Of a DNA stretch of 64,000 nt, positions 43,552 to 55,894 are shown in pieces. Below the pieces are notes generated by a model. That model saw nothing but the letters and a program-made list of their open reading frames with translations. It was not told the origin of the DNA and ran no database searches. Position 1 is the stretch's first letter, and every line of letters starts with the position of its first letter. The DNA lies in NCBI GenBank assembly GCA_963971225.1, contig OZ020269.1, positions 106,277,486 to 106,341,485 on the forward strand, read 5' to 3'. The position numbers were made by a program, and so were the translations under genes. This DNA comes from Melieria omissa (lineage: Eukaryota > Arthropoda > Insecta > Diptera > Ulidiidae).

Positions 43552-45339
43552 TGTACTGGGCTGCATATAAAGGCTTGGGCTGCGCAGCTACAAACAGGGC
43601 CGCGTATTAATGCGACGCACTGCAGTAAATACTAGCGCTAATCAGCCCAGCGCTAATCAGCCCAGCGCTAATCAGCCCAGCGCTAATCAGCCCAGCGCTA
43701 ATCAAGCTAGACTTGTGCAGCAGGGAACAAGCAAGCGCTAGCTGTGTTTGTACGCACACTCGGCAGCCAACATGGTTGTTGTTGTTGGTGTGCTGAGCCA
43801 TTCACGCAAGCGAAGGTGAGCGCAGAACTTTCGCGCTGCACTTGCGCTTCTCTTTCGCTGTACGTTTGTACTGCGCTAGCGCGGCGCTCTTGAATCGCAT
43901 CTGCGTATCCAGCAGATAGTGGGGTGTGGCGGTGGTAGTGCACTTCGGCTGCACTGCACTTTATGACCTTGCGTAAAGTGTTGGTGGGATGCATTTCGGC
44001 TGTCGGCACTTGCATTCCAGGCAGGGTGTTGTTGTGTCGTGCAGCTGGGTAAGTCTTTGCTGCTCTGGCTGCTGCATTCCACCAACCACGTAAAGATCAC
44101 CCCATTGCACCATATTTTGCCGCATTTCTGCAAAGAAGTGGGGTGATCTGCTGGAAGTCGGGTGATCAGGCGATTATGCGCTGTTGCTGCCAAATTTGCT
44201 TTATAAGCGGCCGCAGCGGTATGATCGAGGATGAGTTGCGGAGGAGTAGTTGCTGATAGCCGATGAGGAGTGGGAGATCGTAAGGTCGAGGCGCGTAGAG
44301 TGGTGGTCAACAAATTGACCGGTGCCGTGTCGTTTGTGGCTTTCGAAATTGGCCTTTGGAATTTCGCGAGGCCCAATAGTGGTTCAAGACAGTGGTGCAG
44401 CCGAAAATTAAATTGCTGAAGTGCGTGGACAAGTGGCTAAAACAATGGCCTAGTTGGGAGCCAACAAGTCTTAAGTGCCAATGGCGTGAAAACATTTTGG
44501 TTATGCTAAAAACTCGCCAGACAAAGTTGTTTGAAAGCCAATGTGATTTTAAAACCTAAATTCAAAAAAATGCGTGTGATAAAAACTACTTCGAACTTGC
44601 CACCCAAACATTCGTACGCCAAATAGACAAATTTTAAATTAGCCCAAGAGCAAAAGGAAAAAAAAAAAAACTCCTTAAACTTATGCCAAACTATGAAACT
44701 ATTCAAAAGAAAAAAAAAAAAAAAAATGTAATAGTTTAAACAAAATCTAGTAAACATTGTGCTAGCTAAAACTGAATAAAACTACTAATTGTGAGTGAAA
44801 AGTCGACGAAAGGTCCTGAAGATCTAATACTGCTGCGGTCCCGGGAATGCTGACGAAAAGGCCGAAGCGAGTTAGTCATCGTTGGAGTCCGGAGAAGCTG
44901 CCCTAATGCTACCAGGATCTTCGATGAGTGCTAAGTGTTGCTGAAATTCCCCCCCCCCCCTTAATAAAACTAATAAAGATATGTTTAAATAAATATGTGC
45001 GACATATTTCTTATTTTTTTTCTAAAATTTTGTTTAAAATTAAATTTGCTAATCTCTAACCTATCCAAAAGTTGAGTAAAAGTTATTAATAATATTATTA
45101 ATTAATTATATTAATATTAAAATTTTGATATTAAATCTGGACTCTCTATTTATAAAAAGAAAAAAAAAATATATATATATGAAAATAGGATTATTATTAC
45201 TAAAATAGTATTTTTTTTTCATATAAATTTTATTATTAAAACTTGAACTTCCAAGCCTGTACACCAGTGGGAAAAACCTTAATACTTAAGTTAATAATTT
45301 TTAGGTTAAATTTTGATTATCTACTGGGAACATAAGAAG

Positions 45340-45370
<31 letters not shown>

Positions 45371-46864
45371 TTTTGCAAAAGAGAAAAAAAAAGGGAGGGA
45401 GAAAATAATGTTTTTTTTTAAAGCGAATTAAAAGAAAGGGAAATCGATAAAGGTGGGAAAAAACTAAATAAATAAATACATATAAAATAAATGAATTTAG
45501 TTATATCAGGGAAAACGCACGCACACCTTAATAAACCTTTCTTCCCGTAAAAATTAATATAGCAACATGTTCCTGAAAACGCGCATCATGTCGCTGGGCC
45601 CAACGCATCGATGGAGCGAGAAAAGCCGTGAGTGAACACTTGAAATTTTAAATATATTTTAATATAGGTTTTAGTGCGTTATTTAAAAGAAAAAAAAAAA
45701 AAAAAAAGAAAAATCGTTTCTTTGTTTGATTTTTAAAGTATTTAGTTTTTTCCTTTCGCTGAAATTTTGGTAAAAAAAAAAAAAAAAAAAAAAAATTTTT
45801 TTTCCTCTCATAAAAATTATTTGGTTATGTTTTGATTATATAACTAGTCACCTTTGAATTTAAGGTGTTTAAAACGAGAAGAAAGAAAAAAAAAAAAAAA
45901 GAAAAAAAAAGAAAGAGAAAAAGGTTATTTTCTAAACAATTTTTTTATTCTAAGATTTGTTGCTAAACATTTTTTTTAAATTTAACAACTAAAAAGTATG
46001 CCCAAAATTACATATATTATTTGTAAAAAAAAAAATATATATATATAGCTGGGAAATTAGTTTAAGAACCTTGGATTTTGTATTAGGTTAAGATTATTAA
46101 ATAAAAGTTGTTATAATGATTGTTTAAGCTAAAGAAAACGTTTGGTCTAATTATGAAATGGGGTAAGGAGGGTTGATTTTTCCGATTGGGTTCCAAATTT
46201 CACCTTAGGAAACAAAAGGTAGGGCGGGTAAAGAGCATCCCGTTCCAGAGGCGATGCTGTGGAATTGAAACAACAGCAGCAATGGTACTTGCTGCCGTGT
46301 CCGTCCGTAATGTCAGGAGGTAAAGCGTGTGTACAAAAATAATTGTATGTTAGTGTAAGCGTGTAGGTATAGGCAGTTCTGTTTTCCTGGGTACAAGAAA
46401 CCTATGCTGACCGGTAGTAGGCGGCTAGGTCGTCGTTGCGATGATTGCTGGTTTAGCTCAAAGGGGTTGCAGGTGAGGCGGTATGGCTGCTGAGCGGGTT
46501 TGTTGTAGGTGAACCCACGCCAGCTGAAGCTACGGGATACTCCAAGCAAGGTACACGCGTACAACAAGACCCACTGGCCCCGTAGTCATACTCGCGCTCA
46601 CCGACCGAGTGTAGAGAGCCGGCAGATAAGCAAGAAGAGGACGACTAGTGGTGACCTGCCGCAAGGACTGTGGAGGTGCAGCGGCGGCAGAAGCAAAAGG
46701 CCAGAAATCCAACAGCTATACCTACCGATCTAAATTCGTGGCGCTCAGCGTGAGGCATGCCACATGTCGGTACATACAAACACCTACTAGGAAATGGCGC
46801 CCAACGTGAGGCCGCTACGAACGTGGGCCATGCCGTATGATCGACCGCACGCATACACATAACA
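43552..46864 (+). repeat. 3' long terminal repeat (3313 bp)
   Basis: Identical to the 5' LTR except for one additional A near 44660. It carries the same 15-bp repeats and primer-site-like copies (46739-46756 and 46795-46812). The 47 bp before it contain no obvious purine run, so the polypurine tract is unclear. The sequence just upstream is aatttttgtgt. Confidence 0.97.
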
Positions 46865-46868
46865 CACT
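46865..46868 (+). repeat. Target site duplication (right), CACT
   Basis: Matches 34550-34553 exactly and marks the right integration point. Confidence 0.85.
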
Positions 46869-46884
46869 GAGAGAAGCTCTCATG

Positions 46885-47365
46885 CAGTGGCGCACGCACA
46901 GGGGTTCGAAACCCCCCTGTAGGTGTCAAAAATGACTTCAAATGATATTGAGCTCAAAAGTTGTGTGCGAAACACACAAAATGTAACCACTGCTCTCACA
47001 TACTTCTTGATTTTGACGCAAAATGTTTGCACTTTGACAACTTTGAAGAAAGCGCAGCTGATTGACAGTGACAAAAGCTTTTATTCATAGCCTAAACAAC
47101 AAAGTGTTAGTAAGATTGACGTTTCTCTTATAAGACTTGCCCTTTCAAATGTCATCAACTTTTTGGCCTTTGTGTATTCTCAGATGACGAAAATTATCAC
47201 ATTTTGACGTTTAAAAGAGAAGACATTAAGCTTTCTTTAACTGTGTTAATTCCGCTATGTTTCTAGACACTTGAATTTAACACTTTCGAAGCCCTTAAAA
47301 GGAAGTGGGGCGCATTTTCACTTCAAACGGAGATGAGAACACAGCCTAGTAAGAGTATAAGTTGC
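46885..47365. repeat. hAT-like dispersed repeat, first of two tandem copies
   Basis: It begins CAGTGGCGCACGCACAGGGG and repeats 481 bp later with CAGTGGCGTCCACAGGCGG. Both copies are preceded by related sequence (gagaacacagcccagtaa before the LTR insertion at 34532-34549, gagaacacagcctagtaa at 47336-47353). The retrotransposon therefore landed about 16 bp left of this terminus. A related copy is at 288-410. Confidence 0.55.
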
Positions 47366-47489
47366 CAGTGGCGTCCACAGGCGGAGGGAAGGGAGGTTGG
47401 TGTCACAAAATATGGTTCCGAATGATATTCGGCTCAAGAAGTGTAAGCAAACCCGGCCTCCCCCAAATGAAATCCTGTGTGCGCCCCTG
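47366..47489. mobile_element. hAT-like MITE
   Basis: 124 bp with ends CAGTGGCGTCCACAGG and, inverted, CAGGGGCGCACACAGG. Flanking octamers TAAGTTGC and TAAGGGAC agree at five of eight bases, fitting a decayed 8-bp duplication. Non-coding. Confidence 0.55.
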
Positions 47490-48569
47490 TAAGGGACAGT
47501 TTGGACAATTAAGACGGTTTATATAAAATGATTTAAATTAAGACAGACAGTTCAAATAATACTTCACCCATATGAAGGGACCCGTAAAAGGTCTTTCTAA
47601 GGTCTCAAGTGGATGTGTAGTTTACATTAGTTTAGTTTGACATATTCTACCCACCTCACTCTAACACTGAAATGTCATTACAACAACAGCTTTCACTCAA
47701 ACTAATTGATTTTGACACTATCAAAGACCTCTACTGGCTGGAGAACATTTAGCTTTGTAGGTTAGATCACATCAGACACAGTTATGAAAGCAGTTCCTTT
47801 TTTTATGAATTTCTCACAATTTTCACAAATTTTTTAAGAACTTCTGAACACTTCAGAATTAGGGTCGAGATCACTTAATTTTATGAAAATATTCCCATAG
47901 TTTTATGGAAGATCTTTTCTTTCTCTGTCGGAGGTGGAAAATCTTCGGAATCTTCTTCCAGCCCAACATGCCAGATTCTTACCGGCTAAAAACTAACCCA
48001 CCATCGTCGACCCCTGACCCCGCCGCACTGCCTCCTGGCATTTCATCGCGGGGTTAATTCTAAAAATCGTAGGTGTTAAGTGATAAATGAGAGCAAGAGA
48101 GACTAAATATGTCATGGTGTCTATTCCCAGGGAATTGCCGCGACTATGATCTTAGGTCGAGGCCGCCAGATATACTTTTGAAGCCATCAGAAATTGTATC
48201 TTAACAGAAAATTACAAACTGTCATCAAAACGTTTGATTTCAACATTTTAGAATTTAGGTTTTTTTAAGAATTTTTGAATTCGAATTTTAAATATTTCTT
48301 TACTATAGGAATCAGCAATTTGACTAAAAAACATTTAAAAAACCCAGACCTATTTTTCAGGAATAAAGTTTTGATGAAAGCAAATTCTTTCAGATATCGT
48401 CAAAACAACAAAGATTCGTGACAGATACAGTCAAACCATGACTGAATTACGAACTTTTGTTTCGGAAATAAACTTTCTAGGAAAGCCAATTCTTTTAAGT
48501 ATCGTCAAAACAACAAAGATTAGGAACATATACAATCAAACCACTGAGGTTGTTTAACAACGAATCCTA
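47490..48569. other. Non-coding, no gene recognised
   Basis: A small GC-rich island at about 47965-48060 (accatcgtcgacccctgacc, ctcctggcatttcatcgcgg) may be a fragment of an unrecognised retroelement. From 48310 to 48550 a ~120-bp unit is duplicated (gaaagcaaattctttcagat against gaaagccaattcttttaagt). Confidence 0.35.
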
Positions 48570-49030
48570 GCAAGAAGCCAAGAGGTTAGCCTGTTTCGGT
48601 GAAGAGGAGGTGGGGTCTGATGGGACACCAACGCATCGAAAGACACCGAGAGGTTAGTTTAGTCGGATCGCGCGGATGCCAAAGTCTCGATAGCTGAAGT
48701 TTTTTTGCGCCATAAACATGATAAACCGAAACAGAAGAAGTGACTTAGGAAGGAGGTGAAGTACCCCGAACGGCTGAATGGACTAGACAAGGAAAGAGAG
48801 ACATAGATAAGCTGGCTTACTAAGAGGAGGTCAGAACAAGACCTTTGTGGTCGAGGGTCTGGTCGACAGTTGTGTGACCTCAGTTCAACGTGCAATATGC
48901 ATTCATGCAATGGGATGGGACCAGCGATAGGTAGTCTACGAAAGGGGGATAATAAAAACGAAATCTTAGATGGCTGCCTGTATTGATAACGGGAAACGGT
49001 AACTTCAGGAGACAGGAGATTTTTCACCAT
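48570..49030. mobile_element. Probable LINE fragment
   Basis: The stretch gtcgagggtctggtcgacag-ttgtgtgacc at 48852-48881 matches gttgagggtctcgtcgatag-ttcggtgacc at 6600-6629, within the RNase H-bearing LINE remnant. No protein frame is intact here. Confidence 0.4.
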
Positions 49031-49284
49031 CTAAAAAAATAAAGCTTGTGATCTAGACTTACAGAAAAAATGATTTCCTATGGATGATTTGTTGCAGTGA
49101 TAAGAAGTCGATGGAGAAGAGCGAAGTTATGTTTTTGCTGGAAGGATCAAGTTCAAGGATCAAGTACTATTAGCTTTTAGTGTTAGCTTTGTTAGGTGAT
49201 AAATCTTAAGACTGGTATTTACACCTCGATTGAGGTGACACCAATTGTTGAAAAAATTGAGAAGTAAAGTTCTCTCTCGATGAA

Positions 49285-49450
49285 GAAAACTTACGCTCCA
49301 CAAGGCACTTATTATCCCAGTCTTTCGACATGGTGCGGAATCTTGGACGTTGTGGTCTACCAATAAAAGTGCTTTGAGGGCGTTCAAGAGAAGAATACTC
49401 TGCAAGATCTTAGGTCCTCTCCGAGTGGGAGATAAGTTACGTATTTGATG
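49285..49450 (+). pseudogene. LINE reverse transcriptase fragment
   Basis: The plus strand from about 49302 reads A-L-I-I-P-V-F-R-H-G-A-E-S-W-T-L, then A-F-K-R-R-I-L-C-K-I-L-G-P-L. This is the insect LINE pattern (L)IRPVLxYGxExWTL...LRxFERKxLRxIxGP. Stops follow near 49450. It overlaps in content with the start of the fragment at 7110-7420. Confidence 0.65.
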
Positions 49451-49904
49451 GAGATGGGCATAGCAAAAAACAATACCGCGGCCACTGAGTTGACTAGGTT
49501 TTTTTAATTATTTTTAGGTTTTAAATAGAAATTCTTACAGACTACTTGTCAAAGGTGAAATTACAGCTTAAGCTAAACCAGGAAGCTTGAAGTTAAGAAA
49601 GAAAGTGGGCAGACAGTTCAACCATGAAGGAGGGTCGAAAAATAGATGCGTTATGGCCATAAATCGTTCTAGAGAACTTTTTGATGAAAGCGGAAAAGTT
49701 TCTGATAGAACGGGATGGCATATTCTTTCTACGTTTGTCTAAAGATACCCTCGGCAAGGCTGGTCTACGAGACAGTAGCATTAGGAAGGCTCAAGTATTG
49801 CAGAACCTGTCGACGCTCGGAATTTTCAACCGATGGCAGAATGGGACAGAAACGATTGGATGCCCGAGGATCGGTCCAAGGCAAATTAACGGTTATAGCA
49901 TCAG
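49451..49904. other. No gene recognised
   Basis: It may be further parts of the LINE fragment, but no motif is legible. Small open frames on both strands have no recognised domain. Confidence 0.3.
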
Positions 49905-49908
49905 TTAA

Positions 49909-50121
49909 CACTAGAAAAACCGCAAGTTTCCCGTACCTACAAAGACTACATTTCATATCCCTTGATATCTCGAAGAGTACACATGGGATTTGGCTAATTT
50001 TTCACAAAATAAATTTTAGAAAAATATAAAATCTTACACTATAAAAAAATAAAAGTCAACAAAGCAAAAGTTGATAGAAATACTAAAGAATATACAGATA
50101 TTTAAAAAGGAAAACCTAGTG
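49909..50121. mobile_element. TTAA-flanked MITE, CACTAG family, copy 1
   Basis: 213 bp between TTAA at 49905-49908 and 50122-50125, termini CACTAG. Its interior matches the reverse complement of 52125-52362 over most of its length (cctacaaagactacatttca, tcgaagagtacacat, aaaaaataaaagtcaacaaa). Non-coding. It is probably mobilised by a piggyBac-type transposase. Confidence 0.75.
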
Positions 50122-51480
50122 TTAAGAAATTTTCAATTCACTTCACTTCTCTCTTCATTTTCTTATTGCTTCCTTTCAACCCACTGAGAAGTCTTTTCGT
50201 CAGCAATTTTTGCGCACTAATCAAGAAAACTTTCCATGTGGAAATTCTACTAAAACTGCTATTTGTTGTATTCTACAGCTTCCCTCTGCTCCGTTTAGTA
50301 CTTCGCCCCGAGTACATCGCGAACTTTGTTGTATTCCCAGGCCACACACTCGCTGTCGCTGTGTATTGGCGCACGAAGTTCATAAATTTAAGCCTAATTT
50401 GCAGATAACCAGACCAACAACAACGACAACAACAACAAAAACAACTAAAGCATTAAAAACAAACACGAACGACACAAACAAGTGTGGCTCAAGTGGCTGG
50501 AAAACATGTAAGAGGCCTCGCCGAGTTGCCGCCACACTCCGAAAACCAGATATGAGATACACCAGCAGCAACAACAATAACAACAATAAGAATACACTAA
50601 ACTATATATAAATTGTAGTGTAGCCTGAAAAAGATGCAGACATACTACGAATAGCAACAACAACAACAATAATAACAACAAATTGAGCAAAGCAAAACCA
50701 GAAAACCGAACACCAGAGAAGAAGAAAAGATGTGCGCAAATGCGGAGCAGAGCAAACAAAATGAAAAGTATTTATGTAGTTGCGATGCGCGGCGGCAAAA
50801 AAGTATGTTACAAAGTCAGCAATAGCACCAGTAATACAACAACAATAACAATACAAAAAAGTAATAACAACAGCGACAATTGGTTTGGTTGTTTGTTTAC
50901 TCGAGTTGCCAGCACGAAAATTTTAAAAGAGCTTAAAGCGGCAACAACAACAACGACAGCGGCAAAAACCGGTTTTGAACGAGAGCTTTCTGGCGGTTTG
51001 TGAAGGGGGAAGGGGGTGTTTGGACATGAGTTCAGCGGGTCTTAGGCGCTTTAGAAGGGCTGAAGGGGCCACAAGAGTGGCAACTACGAGAGAATATGAT
51101 TTCAATTAAACGAGACGCGGTGTGGGTTGCTCACTGGGAGAAAGAGAAAAACACTTCTTCTTCTTAAATGAGAGGTAGTATTACAGAAGAACAACAAGAA
51201 GACGAAGAGGAAGAGAAAGAAATATCTGCCAGCAAGATCGGCGCATATTTTCCAGCATCTATGCTGTGCCATTCGTAGATTAAGCAAGTAGACAAAGTGG
51301 AAAAGTAAAAAGCGAAGCTAAAAAGCGGAAGCAACGAAGATTTTGTTAATCCAACGATCTCGGAGCGATCGTTGTTGCAACTTCGAGTCTGACTTGGCTG
51401 AGGTGAAAAATAACCAAGTACGCTTTTGGCATTTCTCGACTATGTTTTCCCATGGCTTCTACGGAATTTCTCATTCATAT
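50122..51480. other. CAA-rich non-coding DNA
   Basis: CAA/AAC-rich and AAT/AAC-rich stretches at 50418-50450, 50570-50590, 50658-50682 and 50840-50875 look like fly 5' leader or intron sequence on the plus strand. No exon can be supported. Confidence 0.4.
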
Positions 51481-52124
51481 TTGTTGTTTTACTTGTCTGC
51501 AAAGTTAATTTGAAATTTTTCCATAATTTCTATACAATTTTTCTCATATTTTGCTTCTTTTCCATTTTCGTTGCTTTCATTTTTATTTTTATTTATTTCT
51601 GATATTTTGTATTTTTCCTGACCTATTTTTATTTTCATTTTCACAAGCTTTATTTTTTTATTTTTTCTGATATTTTTGATATTTTATATTTTTTTAAATT
51701 TATTTTTATTTTCATCTTCATAAGCTTTATTATTTTTTTTGCGCGCGTCCATTCATATCAGCGGCAACGAGTGCCAATTGTTTATATATACATACACATA
51801 TATATATTTATATATATTTTTTAATAATTATGTAGGTTGCGTGCTGCATAGATGAATGAATAAACGTAAAATTTGTATGGTTGGCTGTATGATTATTTGT
51901 ATTTATCTCTCGCACTCTGAGTACAAATTAAGTGCAAGTTTTTAGTATTTCGATATAAATTGTTCATCATTTCATTATATGACTATACAAACATATATAT
52001 TTACACACACGATTTAGAGATAATTGCAGAGCTGACTTCAATTTCAAGCAGAAATAACTCATCAAACATTCAAACATTCCAGTGTGGTCTTCAGAATAAA
52101 AGCACTCAATTCAAAGACTTTGAA
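51481..52124. other. T-rich and TA-rich low-complexity DNA
   Basis: A ~75-bp T-rich unit is duplicated at about 51625-51740 (tttattttcattttcacaag against tttattttcatcttcataag). A tatata stretch lies at 51783-51822. No gene. Confidence 0.5.
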
Positions 52125-52362
52125 CACTAGAAAGACCAATGCGGCAATTTTGACGGTTTTTAATTTTAAAATATCTGTATTTTCTTGAGAATTTGTATCA
52201 AATTTTGCTTTGGTGACTTTTATTTTTTTATCTAGGTAAATTGTATATTTTCTTTTAATTTATTGTATGAAAAATTTGCCAAGTCCAATGTGTACTTTTC
52301 GATATATCAGCGGATATGAATGTAGTTTTTGTAGGTTTGAAAAACTGACAGTCTTTCTAGTG
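52125..52362. mobile_element. TTAA-flanked MITE, CACTAG family, copy 2 (inverted)
   Basis: 238 bp with termini CACTAGAAAGAC inverted at both ends, TTAA on the right (52363-52366) and TGAA, one change away, on the left. It is the reverse-oriented relative of 49909-50121, about 2.2 kb apart. Confidence 0.75.
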
Positions 52363-52924
52363 TTAAAGATATTTCAGAATACCATTGTATGAAATTTTAG
52401 TAGTGAAAATTATACACATTTCAGATTAATAATGCTGGGATCTAAAGATTTTTCGGCATTATTCGGCATAGCATCGAATGTAAATTAAAAAATAAATTTA
52501 GGAATTACAAAATAGTTACTAGTTCCACAATTTCTATTTTTTAAATTCGGGATTTCGGGATTAGAAAATAGATAACCAGTCCAATTCTTAACTAATTCCT
52601 CAATTTCCAGGAGTTTTTAAATATACGTAGCTTAAAATTTTATAAATTCGAGATTTCGGAATTGAAAAATAACAATCCAGTGATTTTCGAGATTCCTATC
52701 TATGAATCTTTTTCAGTTAAAAACTATAGAAATTAAAAATATTTAACTTTAAAGGGTAATTCTGATGCCCAGTGCAGGGATGGATACATGTAAGGGGGGG
52801 TCTAGAAAAAATAAACCCTAGAAGGTCTATTTCTCAAGAACTCATTGTACTTAACGCTCAGGAAAGGATGATAGAAGAAAAAGGGGTTGGAACTAGGGAA
52901 GTAGTCCCCTTCTCCTCGTCGTTC
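52363..52924. other. No gene recognised
   Basis: AT-rich DNA with diverged internal repeats (aattcgggatttcgggatta at 52552, aattcgagatttcggaattg at 52646). No gene. Confidence 0.35.
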
Positions 52925-53420
52925 AGCACAAATTTCCTGAACTCTTTTATGAATCTTGGGAGATCACACAGGGTAATAGAAAGAATAGGCCTCATCCATC
53001 CTCATAACACGTGAACCCAAAGTGTGTAAACTCGTTCGAGCGAAGGTGGAGAAAATTATCTGTGCTGTCTATTTCCTTCGGACAGGATATTCAAGTCTTG
53101 CTGCACAAATTTCCTGAACTCTTTGATGAATCTTAGGAGATCGCACAGGATAAGAGAGACACTGAACCTCGTTCATCCTCATAACATCTGAACCCAAAGT
53201 GAAGGCGGAGAAAATGCTCTGTGCTGCTGTCCTCCAGACAGGACTTTCAAGTCCTCTTGCATAACTTTCCTGAACTCTTTAATAAATCTTAAGAGATTAC
53301 ATAGGGTAGAGAAAGAAAAGACCTCGTCCCCTCATCTCAGATCCTCATAACATCTGAACCCAAGGTGTGCATTCTCGTTCCTAAAACGGAGAAAATGCTC
53401 TGTGCTGTCTACCTCTTCAG
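52925..53420. repeat. Degenerate tandem array, ~165-bp unit, three copies
   Basis: Copies near 52928, 53104 and 53263 share cacaaatttcctgaactctt, gaatcttaggagatcacaca, ctcgttcatcctcataaca and tgaacccaaagtg. It is not coding. Confidence 0.7.
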
Positions 53421-54109
53421 GTAGGATGTTCAAGATGGATCCTCGGACCCAATCCCCATGGAATGTGTCCTATGATTATTCGGATCATCCGGCGAAGATC
53501 TTTTCTGCCTAAACTCAAGGAATTCCCCTTAGTGAAGGAATGCTCAATGCATACTGCTGTGATTCTTCACTTACCAGAAAGAAACATGGGCATACCCAGG
53601 AACAAATTTGGGGAGGGGTGCGAAAGGCATAAGTACACTTCAAAATTTAAGACATAGAATTCGATTAGAATAGACTATAGAGCTCTATACATATATGGAA
53701 TAAAGAAATTCGGAACTTGACATGTCAAGTAAGGAATTGGTCTTTTGTCGATTGTATGAAGGTTGTAACTAGGTAACAGGTTGTTATGGCCAACTAAGTA
53801 AGATGACAGTAAGAAGGCAGTCTTCTTAATTTAGTTAATTTTCGTCTCAGTTAAGAAGTATTTCCAGATTTTCTTCTTAAAGGCACCAAGGATAGCAAGA
53901 ACTTGTTCTGCAAGACATGAATCGAAAGAAGATCCGTTTCTGGCCGGACAGCATGCATTTTCATTGACCTTTATATCTGGGTCCTGCGTCCCAGATAAGG
54001 GATACCCAAAGATATACCCAAAGATTTTTCACTGGAGCACCCAACATAATTTGAAAATCCTTTGAATCCTGCTTTGAATTTGCGTTGAACTTAACGCAGA
54101 CGCCACTTC
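53421..54109. other. No gene recognised
   Basis: Mixed non-coding DNA. A ggttgtaactaggtaacagg-ttgttatggc block at 53761 resembles the end of the LINE tail at 7384-7410. Confidence 0.3.
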
Positions 54110-54300
54110 AAGCTTTAATGGCCTTTTCACTCGCACAGAGCATAGCTACTGATTTATTTCGTACATTTCTCAAGGCCTGACACGCTTTTTTGCGTGTCTA
54201 TAAGATTCTGTTATTTCCAGAGACTAACAGGAAATACCCGAGCCAACAGAGCTTGGATCCGTCAGTGTAGAAGGTAATATCAAACGACATGCCTTTCTTA
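54110..54300 (-). pseudogene. LINE RNase H fragment
   Basis: The minus strand near 54270 reads F-Y-T-D-G-S-K-L, the conserved start of the RNase H domain in I/R1-like LINEs (first catalytic Asp). It continues with an in-frame stop and then T-R-K-K-A-C-Q-A-L-R-N. It is in opposite orientation to the LINE tail just to the right. Confidence 0.55.
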
Positions 54301-54429
54301 AGGATTCTCATCACTTTCTTTGAACTATTGATGCAGTCCAGAAGTTAATGATAGAATATCACCAACGTCTTTCAAATACCGTTAATTAAAAGCGGAAAAC
54401 AGTACTACGGGTACTTTGGGGAAACAGTG

Positions 54430-54540
54430 TTACATACATATTTCAAAATCAGGTGAAATATTTGGTGTCACAATGGGCCTCACAACAGACCTCCGAGTGT
54501 GTCTCTTACAGAGGCAGCCGCCATAACCTTACCTGACCTT
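54430..54540 (+). mobile_element. Probable LINE 3' tail
   Basis: ggtgaaatatttggtgtcac, aatgggcctca, agtgtgtctcttacagaggc and agccgccataacctta match 5097-5180 closely, so both are ends of the same LINE family. Confidence 0.5.
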
Positions 54541-55894
54541 GGCTTCCTTGTTGGACAATTTTTACCCCACTATTTCAAAATTGTATCTATAAAACCCCAA
54601 AACAAATACAAACTAAAATTTTGTTTTAATTTTCCAACCCCAACCTTGTCTCAGCTCAATCCAACCACCGACTTTTCAACTCATACGATTACAACTAATG
54701 AACTTACGTGCCACCTCGGTTATTCTGTGCAGAATGCAGGGACGTCAGTTTATAAGGTCGAACCGGTCAATGCAATTCGCCTTGCGGTAGGGTGGTTTCC
54801 ATGGTCATTCGACTATTTAATTACTTAGATACAGCGACTAAAAAGCACGGCATGCGAGGAGGCCAACGACAACTAAACATTATCGAACTAGTTGTGCGAA
54901 CATTCAGTCGACTAAAGAACTCTTGAACTCACGACTCGACCTCCATCACAGCGCCAGTCATTGCGAGAGTGTAGTCTATTGAACCCATTGGCTGAAGCAG
55001 ATTTGCGCCAGTTGGACGCAATGTTCAAGGTAAGTAAATGACTAATTAGCAAATTGAGTGCAATATTGGAGGCAATCAGGCGAACCCGATAAGAGGGAAA
55101 GATCTGTATCGGGGTAATACAGTACAGTCTGTTCTTTTGAGACCCGCATAGAACAGCGATGGCCATTCTGTTACTCGCGAGTACCAGCGACGCTGCCTCA
55201 TTTCCTGGGAACCGATGTCGAAGCACGTAAACGACTATATATACCACCATGAGCTGACCATGTTACCTTATATTCGAATACGTGAGTTGGCATCGGACAC
55301 TCGCGGTCATCGCTGCCTTAGAGGGTACTAAGATTCCCGATGCAGTAACAAGAAGGCAGGAAGAGACTATTTCTAGTTTACTGAAAGTTGATGAGGCTTA
55401 CCTTGAGAAAGCCCATTTGTAGGGAGTATCTAGACTTGTATAGAAAATTAGGGAAGCTTTCAGAGTTGTAACAACTTAAATGATTCAAAACACTATTCAC
55501 GTTTTGAAGAACCATTTCATCATATGTCAAGCTCACTCTTTACTAGAACTATAGATTATAGAATAGTAGAACTGAATACACAACTGATGAACTCAGTTGT
55601 AATCACGAAACTGAGGATCAGTTCAGAATGGGTTAAAGGACCTAAACAGAGCGTTTTGCATTTCCACTTTGCACTTTAACAGATACCTATGTTTTCACAG
55701 TTGGGAACCTCGACCTACTGAATTCACAATTCAAAGAAAATATTGCGACAATCGTGCAACTTGCTCTGACAATACTGAACTGGCAGCTGCATTGCATACT
55801 TTTAGGGGCATGGTAATTATGAGTGAATTATCGTAGACACGGTTCGAGGCAATGCTGGAATGTTCGTGAATGAATTACACTCCAGACAGACAGC
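54541..55894. other. No gene recognised
   Basis: Non-coding DNA of more balanced composition than its neighbours. Short frames on both strands have no recognised motif. Confidence 0.35.

Larger units (their letters stand above)
34554..46864 (+). mobile_element. Complete Ty3/gypsy-type LTR retrotransposon with RING-Gag
   Basis: The 12,311-bp element is bounded by CACT duplications. It has two LTRs of 3312 and 3313 bp that differ only by one A in a homopolymer (12 against 13 A's near 35660/44660), both TG...CA. Then follow a tRNA-Lys-type primer site, a ~780-bp leader, gag, and pol (protease, reverse transcriptase, RNase H, integrase) in the -1 frame. Only 47 bp separate pol from the 3' LTR, so there is no env gene. 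Intact frames and near-identical LTRs mean a very recent insertion. The long LTRs and tRNA-Lys primer recall the Osvaldo/Ulysses group of fly elements, but this is inference. It sits inside an older hAT-like repeat upstream of EcR-A. Confidence 0.97.
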
